Source: Piscicola geometra (taxonomy: Eukaryota; Annelida; Clitellata; Hirudinida; Piscicolidae). Taken from it: 64,000 nucleotides of DNA. Position numbers and translations under genes: made by a program. Below, piece after piece: positions 56,912 to 64,000 of this stretch (positions within the stretch are counted from its first letter, which is position 1; every line of letters begins with the position of its first letter). The notes below the pieces were generated by a model. The model had not been told where the DNA came from. It did no database searches and saw nothing but the letters and a program-made list of their open reading frames with translations. The stretch is taken from assembly GCA_943735955.1 (NCBI GenBank), contig OX030958.1:1870493-1934492 (forward strand), read 5' to 3'.

Positions 56912-59610
56912 CTATTCTTCTCTCCACTCTTCATACAACCCACACTCCAGCAAAACGTGCCTCTCATTCTCTTCCTCCCCACAAACACACTTCCTATCCT
57001 CCTTCTCATACATCCAGCGCACAATTTCATTAATCCTTACCGTCAAACTATCCCCCCTACACATCATCCTAACTTTCGCTCCATCTGTACCATCTACATA
57101 TTTTACCAACTTCCTGCTTTCTGACTTCGCCTCACGGTACCTTTTCAGTCTTTCACTTTCCTGTATCTTATTCCTCCATTCCTCCCTTCCCCTTTGTTGA
57201 ATCCTCTTCACTAGTTCGCTTTCCCCCATCCCTCCGACCTCTCTTTCTGAGACGCCCATCATAAATACTCCTGCTCGTGCGCCTTTTCCTCCACGTACCA
57301 TTCGGCTCATAACCTCCACACCCGATTTTTTCCTTAAGTTGGCTACACCTCTCCACCATTTAGATTTATTACCTATCTCTTCTACACATGCTCTACCTAC
57401 TCTTCCTACAATATCTTTCCCTTCAACTGTCCTAACCACAAAGTCTGTTATGACCTTAGCCTCTCTTTCCCAGAATGTACTCCAGGCTGTTTCACCATGT
57501 ACTACGACATTTCTAACACTAGTCTCTACCCCCCATATCCATCTCCCAAACTTAGTCTGCAAAACCTCTAACTTCTTTCTCTCTTTAGCTGACCAACCAA
57601 CTGCTGCAACACCATACATTAACTTTCCTACAATCAAGCTTTTCCATGCCTCCCTGCCCACGATAAAACGACTCCCCGATCTTTTTGCTCCATATTTTAC
57701 CACGCCGGTTAGGCTTCCAACGTTTTTCATAATTTCTTTAAATTGATAAATCCCCCCCTTTTTCCCCCTTTAAGCTTTAATCCTAAATACCTTACCTCAT
57801 CACATTTTCTCATGGTCTTACCTCTAATTACCCATTCTTGACATCCTTTCATTCCTGTGTTACCAACCATTTCCACAACTTTAGATTTCTCCTTTTCAGT
57901 TTCATTCCATACATCCTCTAACACTATCTTCATATTATCTTCATTTCTTGCCGTCACTAGGATGTCGTCAGCATAAATCATTCCTCCAAACCTTCACTCT
58001 TTCCTACTATCCTCCCTACCCATTTGATTATGTACTTTCATCACTACCCCAGCTCGATGGTTAACCAGGGCCACTGCTACATTCCTAGTGTATGAATTGA
58101 AAAGGTCTTTTCCAAGTCTAACCCCGTTACTAATAGTCTTTCCCCTCTTGCCTTTGCAATTTCACCAACCTGCCATAACATAAAAAGGTTATCATTCCCA
58201 CGCCTCCCTCTTCTTAACCCTCCCTGTATTTCATTCATTATAAAATAACTTTCTGCCCATCTCTCCACTCGTTCTCCCAAAATTATCATCATTAGCTTAC
58301 ATAAAATGCTGCTAATTGCTATCGGTCGATAATTCTTAATTTTCCGTCTCTCCCCTCCTTTATGAATTAGGACGATCCGACTATACCTCCAACTTTTCGG
58401 TACCTCACCTCCTTCTAATATTTTATTGAAACTCTTTTCTTCGATGTTCATTGTGGTTTCTCCCTCCGTCTTTGAAAACTTTCTCCATGTATTGAGTATG
58501 CACTTTTCCATCTTCTCTTTTCCTTTCCAAACACCACCCTCTTCATCCATCAAATCCTCTACCTCCATTAATTTTTACCCTTTCCCCATAAACTTATTCA
58601 ACTCTCTGAACATATTTCTCTTTCTTTCATTTCCTCTTCCCATGTATTCCATTCTTATTCTATTTCATTCTGCTATTTTCTTCGAAACCAATTCACTTGC
58701 TACCTGTTTTCGAAATAGGTCAATTTCCCAAGCTTCTTTCGTCTTTGTTGCCCCTCTTCCAAGTTGCTTTACTCTTCGCCTATGCTCTTTACTCCATTCT
58801 TTCTTTTTCTTTACGGCTTCTTCCACTTCCATCTCCCACCAATCTATCTGATGGTTTTTTGGTTTCTCCACTTCAAATCTTCTTGCTACTCCTCTAATCA
58901 ACTCTTCTATATTCTCCCCTTTGTTTTTATTTACTTTTGTTTTAACCTCTCCACCCCAGAGTTTTAAACTCTCTTCTTTAATGATCTTTTTCTTTTTCTT
59001 TGATCTTTATTTTTGTGCCACTTCATCTTTACTACCACCATACAGTGATCACGTTCCACTACATCCCCAAACTCACCAACCCATCCTTTTACCACTTCTT
59101 ACTTTCCTTTATCGTTAGTTAGTACCAAGTCTAACCCAAACTCTTTCTTGTCACATTTACAAGTGGAAATGTTCATCCCTCGCCACTCACAATTCAAGAT
59201 GCTCAGCTCTTCTTCTTCGATCGTTTTTTTAACCATCAAACCGTTTGTGTTATCTACCCCATCCAACTCCATAAGATGTCTTTTTTGCTTCCCTTGCCAA
59301 CCTAGCTATACATGAAATTATTCTTTTATTTGCAACCTGATCCACTCTCTCGCATCTCTGATACACCACACACACCACTTGACCTGTTTCTCCGTTCATC
59401 ATCAACACCAGCAAATCTTCTTCTTGGTATTTGTTCACTACCTCTGTTTTCATTTCCTTCTTCAATAAAAACCCCACACCACCACATTTCCCTTCTTCCA
59501 TCTTCCTCCCCACACCAAACTGTTCTAAAAAGCCCTGTCCATCCACCACCTGATCTTCGTTTAGGTTTGTCTTGCATAGTCCACAAATATACATATAATT
59601 ATTAATTATG
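56912..59610 (-). pseudogene. LINE ORF2 (endonuclease, reverse transcriptase, zinc knuckle), multiple frameshifts
   Basis: Order on the minus strand: an APE-type endonuclease piece (59594-59250: YICGLCKTNLNEDQVV ... GGVGFLLKKE); RT fingers and palm (58568-58077: PKSWRYSRIVLIHKGG, NYRPIAISSILCKLM, RVERW, IQGGLRRGRRGNDN, LLVTGLDLEKTF); the catalytic YADD (57981: MIYADDILV, then VRYLGLKLKG); then the connection (57730 on: LMYGVAAVGWSAKERKKLEV) and a C-terminal zinc knuckle CVCGEEENERHVLLECGLY. RT motif A reads GLDLEKTF, with Glu in place of a more usual Lys/Ser-rich context. At least three frame breaks make it inactive. Confidence 0.88.
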
Positions 59611-59834
59611 AATTAAACTACTTCACGTTGTTTCCCTATATTTCTCTGTTTCCTTGCATTCTTGAAGACCACTTTAGTTTCTCTTCTCCTTTCTCTACCT
59701 CCCTTTATGGAACTTATTTCTTTTCCTTCCTTTCGTCTCCCTTTTTTCCCTAGTTGTCCTTTTTTACATTCTTTCTGCGGCCCACCTTTTCCAATTCTAT
59801 TGCTCTTTTTTCTATCAACGCTCTCTTCAGCTGT

Positions 59835-60582
59835 TCAATCTTCTTTCGCCTTTTCTCCCATTGTTTTCTCCTTTTTCATCTCTAAAAAAACATTTCTGTA
59901 TCTCTCATCCTTTTTTAGCAGCATCTTCCTTCCGATTACCCTCCATTTATTTGCCTCTGACCTGAATTCAATCATCACAGGCCTGCACCCACCATCCATG
60001 TTTTCCTTATCTATCATTCTTTCCACTAATACTGGTTTAATTGTCTCCTGAGTAATGACTCTGATTATCTCTTTTCCCTTGACATCATCCTCTTCTCCCT
60101 CTTTCTTCAACCCGAACATAATTATTCTCTTCTTCCTTGGATCCTCCTTCTGACTTCTCACCATCTCCGTCTTCACCTCTTTCATCAGGTTGGCTCTCAG
60201 CTCCTCTTCTACCTGGGATCTTTGTCTCTCAACATCTTTTGTTACTTCCTTCCTCAAATTTATCTGCATTCATATTTTGTTTTCCTCCTCATTCTTTTTG
60301 TACTCTTTTCCTATCAGCCACAATGGTGCCAATGATAATTTTTACTTTGCTTTCTGCCTCTTGTTTTTTCCATTTCACATTTTCTTTCTTCACCTCTTCG
60401 ATCACCTTCACCATACACATTCCACACAGGAAACTTCTTTCATCCTTCGCTCTCTCCTTTCTCACCCTCAGTGCCTGCCATGCCTCACATTCCTCCCCTT
60501 CGCATTGGATGAAGATCTTTTCAAACTTTTTGAATTTATATATTTTTTTCCCTTTACTTCCCATTTTTTTTCTTTTTTTCAA
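59835..60582 (-). pseudogene. LINE ORF1 (zinc finger, coiled coil, RNA-binding-like), frameshifted
   Basis: Two blocks. The first (60582-60289) has IQCEGEECEAWQALRV ... FLCGMCMVKVIEEV, a C-x4-C ... C-x2-C arrangement like the PHD-type finger of CR1/L2-like ORF1 proteins, followed by a Lys/Glu-rich helix. The second (60269-59835) has a long charged coiled coil, then KKRIIMFGLKKEGEEDD and CRPVMIEFRSEANKW, resembling the RRM-like core of LINE ORF1 proteins. A break separates the blocks. Confidence 0.75.
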
Positions 60583-60650
60583 TTACTTTATAAAAAAATT
60601 ACTATTTTTCTCTAATTATTAATATTATTTTTTTTTTTATCCTTTTAATT

Positions 60651-61158
60651 TTGAGCAGGGAGACCAATGAAACCTTCAAAGAAACAAAACTGAACTATCC
60701 TTTCTCAGAGTTGTAATTTTGATAGAAAACGTGAAGAAGCTCTGAAGAAGATTACAATAAACTTCTAAAACGACAAAGAATAGAAACAGATTCTACGGAT
60801 GGTTGTGAAATACCCAGACAGAAACAAGTCAAAATTAATGCAGTTTAACCAAGATTTCAACTATTTATTTTTTTAAGACTTTCCATAAAACAATAAAAAC
60901 AAATACACATAAGTTAACTGCTAATAAATATTTCGATTTTATGTTAAAACTGAAAATTACCGTAGCAACCTCTAAGTATTGTCAAAAAAATTTCAATTTG
61001 TATCTATTTTTTATATATAGGTTCACAAAATTAAATTCAAAATATACTTTTTAAACATTCTTTGCATCAGCCTAGTATACATATACAAACATTAAAACTT
61101 ATACTCTCACAAACACACATAAGCACACAGACACATAAAAGCACACACACACACCTAG
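60651..61158. other. AT-rich intron, nothing recognised
   Basis: A (ca)n-rich patch at 61085-61155 leads into the acceptor of the last receptor exon. Confidence 0.5.
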
Positions 61159-61269
61159 GTACGCAACACTGTGGAAAGGTTCATGAGAAGATCTTGGAAC
61201 TCTCGCAGAAGGTCTTCCTTGCCTAGAACTGTGATCTTCTCTTCGTCCTCAAACGTTAGTTTAACATGA
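61159..61269 (+). CDS. Class B GPCR last exon: C-terminal tail and stop
   Basis: Acceptor cacacacacacctag; phase 0. It encodes VRNTVERFMRRSWNSRRRSS, then LPRTVIFSSSSNVSLT and a TGA stop. VRN/VR-x-x-x-x-R following the TM7 exon is the family's helix 8. The tail is short (36 residues), basic and then serine-rich, as in receptors regulated by phosphorylation. The stop codon lies inside a 17-bp inverted repeat. Confidence 0.93.
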   Translation, partial: VRNTVERFMRRSWNSRRRSSLPRTVIFSSSSNVSLT

Positions 61270-61310
61270 TTGAGGTTTTATTCAAACTTTATAAAAACCT
61301 CAATCATGTT
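61263..61310. repeat. 17-bp inverted repeat spanning the stop codon
   Basis: aacatgattgaggtttt (61263-61279) and its exact complement aaaacctcaatcatgtt (61294-61310), separated by 14 nt. In RNA this would be a 17-bp hairpin containing the TGA stop of the receptor. Confidence 0.95.
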
Positions 61311-61789
61311 TAAGGTCTCAAATCTGTTAATGATTGCGTCTCAATAGAAGACCATCAAATTGATAGCAGATGAACCTCAGAAGATCAAACGATGCCATTC
61401 GAATCACACCACCCCTCACCGTTTCTCTGAGCAAGAGAGAAGAACGCAAGGTTGTGTGGGTAGTGAAGTAGTGGTGAAGTTGTTAGGTGGGATAAGGGAG
61501 ATGTGAGATGCATAGGCGTATCCAGAAGGGAGCAAGGGGGAGCAGCTGCTTCAAATTCGTTAACTGAAAAACAAGTCTTTGAAAAAACTAATTAAACAGA
61601 TATTTGCGTCAATTGTTTTTTTTGTTTTTTTTTCTGGTTAATGAAAAGGAAAAAATGCGTTAAGGAATTTTCAAAGATTTAGATCGCATGCGAATTGAAG
61701 CCGGTGGTACTGAATTTCAATGTTATTTCGAGAACGGACTTAAAATGCATTATATCGGTCTCCTATTATTCAATTGAAATAATAAAAGA
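61311..61789. other. Presumed 3' UTR and flank; hAT-like end at 61511
   Basis: cataggcgtatccagaaggg, then agcaaggggg, at about 61511 resembles a hAT terminus, but no partner was found. No polyadenylation signal was assigned with confidence (aataaaaga at about 61778 is possible). Confidence 0.4.
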
Positions 61790-62243
61790 TCCTAGAGTGG
61801 GCGGGCATGAATAAAAAAAAATCAAAAACGTGGAAAATCATCACACCCACTTGGGAGATGGTTCGTTAGGTTATTTCATAAATATTTTCTTTTGAAGTTG
61901 GTACTTATTATTTTTCAAAAACCCATTCCGCACCCAAAAAACTAAATCCAAGTATAAGCTATAACTTTAAGTTATAGCCTATAAACGTCAGCGTTCTCGA
62001 GTAAAAAAATTATTAGATAATATAATTTACTTAAACTTCACGATACTAAAATTTCTTAATATAATATTTGATATAATATAATATTACAAAAATTTTTACT
62101 CTATTTTTGCCACCCACACTACACTGGGCTTCAGCAGTACCGTGAAAAAAGTTCTGCAGCTGGTTGAAGCTGCCGTAAAGACAGATCAGGTGGACTGAGA
62201 CGTCTACCGAAAAAATTATATTGTAGATAGAGATGCACTTGAG
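61790..62243. repeat. Dispersed 0.45-kb repeat, copy 2
   Basis: Collinear with 18218-18668 in the same orientation, with a short palindromic insertion (aagctataactttaagttat, then agcctat) absent from copy 1. Confidence 0.82.
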
Positions 62244-62245
62244 AT

Positions 62246-62310
62246 CAATCAATCAATCAATCAAATCAATTTTCATAGCGCTCTTTCCTCAAATTCAAGA
62301 GCGCTCGTGA
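62246..62310 (-). repeat. (ATCA)n and LINE/SINE 3' tail
   Basis: (atca)n, then ttttcatagcgctctttcct, then caagagcgctcg. On the minus strand this is a gcgctatgaaaa tail ending in (tgat)n. The following 62310-62440 may be more of the same element. Confidence 0.65.
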
Positions 62311-62448
62311 AAAAATTTGTTAAACAGATATATGTTTTCAAATCCTTACGAAAGTAAATAATGATTTAGAGGTAGTTAAATAAGGAGGTAATGAGTTCCA
62401 AATATATGTGATGATAAATAGGAGTAGGGCTAACGATTCTAGCTTTAA

Positions 62449-64000
62449 CCCATTAACGCATGACTCAAAGGAATTAATTAATTTTTTTACATTTTATAAT
62501 GAAAATAAAAAAATGTCCTTAAAAAAGGACGCTATGCATTGCTACCGACGGTAATCACGATTCGTGGTAGATGCTGAAGCACTCCAAATGTAAAGCTACA
62601 TTACATTTAAGGCATTTCTTTTCCACTTTCTTTCCACATTGCTTGCATCTTTTTTGGCCATCTTCAATTTTACCAATAAAATGATCTTTTCCATCGTATC
62701 GGACATCTGCAATCACGCTTTTAGCTAAATTCATGGATCCTTTTTTTTCTTTTTTGATCTGTTTGAAACCATATGAAAAAATTATAAGTATTTCAGTATA
62801 ACATGGAGTGTCTTTTGGTAAGCATTTTATTAGTTTAGATACCACTGATCCACCAAGTCCTAATTCGCTATTGAACTCTTCCGAGGCTCCTTGATACGGG
62901 TAACAGGTTACCCAATACCCAAGCCTATTATTTAGACACCAAACTTTATATCCAAACCTTATGGGTTTTCCTCTGATAAACTGTTTTGATGAATGCCTTC
63001 CATAATATGGCACCATTGATTCCTCAATCGCCAAATGACATTCTTTGGGCCAAAATTTGAGAAATCTTTCATTCATAGCATCAAATAATGGACGCACTTT
63101 GGCCATCTTGTCTAACTTATTAATTTTCTTATTGTCATTGCAATGCAAATATCTTAATAACTCTTCAAATCTGTTCACAGTCATAGCATTGCTTACAGCT
63201 AGATTGTGTACATCGTCGCTCTGTTCCCAGTACATCCTGCGCTTTGCCAAAGGAACATAACCTGAAAGCATGAGTAAAGCCAGCACCACTCTATATTCAT
63301 TTTCAGTAGCATTCAGCTGTTTTAGTTTTTGGCTGTCATATAAATTTGACATGTCTGTTATTAGCTTGATGACTGGTACATCCAAAAATAAATTAAACAA
63401 TGTGAGAGGAAACATTTTTTCTAAAATTGGTTTGTCCTCGGAACTATTATCTGCCAATAATCCAATTTTTTTAGCTGGCCTTTTTACAGCAGTTTCTTTT
63501 CTACTTATAGTGGTTTTCTCTTCCCCGATTTTGGAAATTACTATTTCTGCTTCTGCATTTAGCTGGTTTCTTGAAAAATTATCTAGGGTACCTTCACCAT
63601 CCTCGGGTTCACTATCCTCATCAGAGCAGTTTGGGTCAGTAGAAGGAATAATGACTATATCTGCTGAAAAGAAATCATTGTCATCTTCCAAAATACTAAT
63701 GACTTCATGAAGAGCGAATCTGAAAATAATTGTTTTTACCATCTGTATTACTGCATAGTGTCCTTAAAAAAGGACACTCAATAAAACACAGTTTTTGGAA
63801 ATAATATTACATGTAAAATGAAATTTATTTTAAAATAAGATATAAGAATGAATAACAATGGAATAATATTATAAATCATAAATGGTAGACATTAAATAAA
63901 ATTATAACTAACTTTTTTTCATGAGCCATGACAAAAACACAAAAAATTTAGTTATCGCCTTGAAAAATCAGAATATCGAAACAATTTATCAATTTCAAAT
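62449..64000 (-). mobile_element. piggyBac transposon, left end seen, runs off the window
   Basis: TTAA at 62445-62448, followed by CCCATTAACGCATGACTC, is a piggyBac-like terminus with its TTAA target. Inside, tccttaaaaaaggacgctat, then gca (62516), and the inverted ...tgcatagtgtccttaaaaaa, then ggac (63750-63775), form a subterminal inverted repeat around the transposase. The right terminus is not visible before 64000. Confidence 0.8.
62555..63742 (-). CDS. piggyBac-type transposase, internally deleted, 395 codons
   Basis: Acidic N-terminus (SDEDSEPEDGEG), then the N-terminal and dimerisation region (FPLTLFNLFLDVPVIKLIT, LALLMLSGYVPLAKRRMYW). Next are RFEELLRYLHCND and the first DDE block LAIEESMVPYYGRHSSKQFI, RGKPIRFGYKVWCL. 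The usual I-D-E-x-M reads I-E-E-S-M here, so the first catalytic Asp is Glu. The block with the second catalytic Asp (D-N-x-F-T-S) is replaced by CYTEILIIFSYGFKQIKKEK. It passes through a shortened insertion domain to the C-terminal cysteine-rich finger RCKQCGKKVEKKCLKCNVAL, then HLECFSIYH. Full relatives have about 550-600 residues, so roughly 150-200 are missing with the frame kept. The start is the first Met; piggyBac genes are often longer upstream. The transposase should be catalytically dead yet may still bind DNA. Confidence 0.86.
   Translation of the reverse strand: MVKTIIFRFALHEVISILEDDNDFFSADIVIIPSTDPNCSDEDSEPEDGEGTLDNFSRNQLNAEAEIVISKIGEEKTTISRKETAVKRPAKKIGLLADNSSEDKPILEKMFPLTLFNLFLDVPVIKLITDMSNLYDSQKLKQLNATENEYRVVLALLMLSGYVPLAKRRMYWEQSDDVHNLAVSNAMTVNRFEELLRYLHCNDNKKINKLDKMAKVRPLFDAMNERFLKFWPKECHLAIEESMVPYYGRHSSKQFIRGKPIRFGYKVWCLNNRLGYWVTCYPYQGASEEFNSELGLGGSVVSKLIKCLPKDTPCYTEILIIFSYGFKQIKKEKKGSMNLAKSVIADVRYDGKDHFIGKIEDGQKRCKQCGKKVEKKCLKCNVALHLECFSIYHES

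Larger units (their letters stand above)
56735..60650 (-). mobile_element. Non-LTR retrotransposon with ORF1 and ORF2 remnants, ~3.9 kb
   Basis: The minus strand is strongly purine-rich (G/A), with K/E/R-rich frames covering almost the whole length, in this order: ORF1 (60582-59835), endonuclease, RT and C-terminal zinc knuckle (about 59600-56912). Only the 5' UTR and some frame continuity are lost, so this is the most complete LINE in the window. The numerous + strand frames here (S/F/L/P-rich) are shadows of it. The 3' end adjoins tactagtactagtattag. Confidence 0.9.
15584..61269 (+). other. Secretin-family (class B) GPCR gene, 11 exons recognised
   Basis: Gene-level entry. Eleven exons joined in order give 1107 nt (368 residues plus stop), or 1152 nt if the longer form of the second exon is used. 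Exon-end phases run 1,0,2,2,0,1,0,2,0,0,stop and each matches the next exon. Class B landmarks appear in order: CW in the hormone-binding domain, YRFC..GEW, RSLKCPR..IHKNL in TM2, WLCK and WMFVEGLFLH in TM3, IGWGTP in TM4, ECW in ECL2, NFLFLISIIRVVVKKLR in TM5, KAVKATVVLFPLLGLTN in TM6, NAVLQSSQGLFVSVIYCF in TM7, then VRNTVERF. Family members are peptide-hormone receptors in the plasma membrane that signal through G proteins. The TM6-TM7 wording is most like CRF/DH44-, PDF- or calcitonin-type receptors, but I cannot choose a subfamily. The signal peptide and start codon were not found. The introns are loaded with transposons. Confidence 0.93.

Noticed and set aside
56735..60622. Many + strand frames of 60-160 codons (S/F/L/P-rich)
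   Set aside because: They are antisense shadows of the purine-rich LINE ORFs; the minus strand carries the RT and endonuclease motifs.

Overview
This window is AT-rich, intron-dominated animal DNA. There are no bacterial-style operons. Nearly every long open frame is a decayed transposon, and the host coding sequence is one multi-exon gene on the + strand. The organism looks like an invertebrate bilaterian: the host gene belongs to the secretin (class B) neuropeptide receptor family. It sits among hAT, piggyBac and CR1/Jockey-like elements, and there are repeat tails of the type 'gcgctatacaaa' followed by (attg)n. I cannot name the species.

Host gene. Eleven exons, most only 42-160 bp, spell a class B G-protein-coupled receptor spread over at least 45.7 kb (15584-61269). 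They give the hormone-binding domain (15584-15701, 27406-27452), TM1 (27715-27869), TM2 (29966-30025, 34855-34918), TM3 (42151-42307), TM4 and ECL2 (42694-42818), TM5 (44812-44900), TM6 to early TM7 (51212-51350), the end of TM7 (52687-52728) and the C-terminal tail with stop (61159-61269). All ten junctions keep the reading frame and have AG/GT borders. The signal-peptide exon was not found. A candidate further 5' exon lies at 143-245. In the hormone-binding domain, cysteines C4 and C6, which normally pair with each other, are both replaced.

Mobile DNA. The introns hold at least eight hAT-type copies with clear boundaries. Four of these have perfect 8-bp target duplications and several more have near-perfect ones. 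There are nested insertions (hAT in hAT at 39837-41233; hAT inside a TIR element at 53118-55578; hAT between two minisatellite blocks near 36-38.3 kb). One hAT family with CGGGAACGGGA subterminal repeats is present four times. Two TIR families without a recognised transposase are present twice each. A piggyBac copy with an internally deleted transposase occupies the right edge. Non-LTR elements include RT fragments at about 0.8-2.1, 8.9-9.8, 43.3-43.8 and 46.5-47.2 kb, plus a longer, purine-strand-biased LINE with ORF1 and ORF2 at 56.7-60.65 kb.

tRNA-derived SINEs occur at 601, 9843, 22157, 31380 (- strand) and 48828. Two of them share a 3' tail with the LINE at 0.8-2.1 kb, while a third has the same head but a different tail. 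Simple repeats include a 1-kb (TACAA)n array, a 31-bp AT satellite, and 18-, 20- and 50-bp minisatellites. The stretches between are AT-rich intron sequence in which I recognise nothing.
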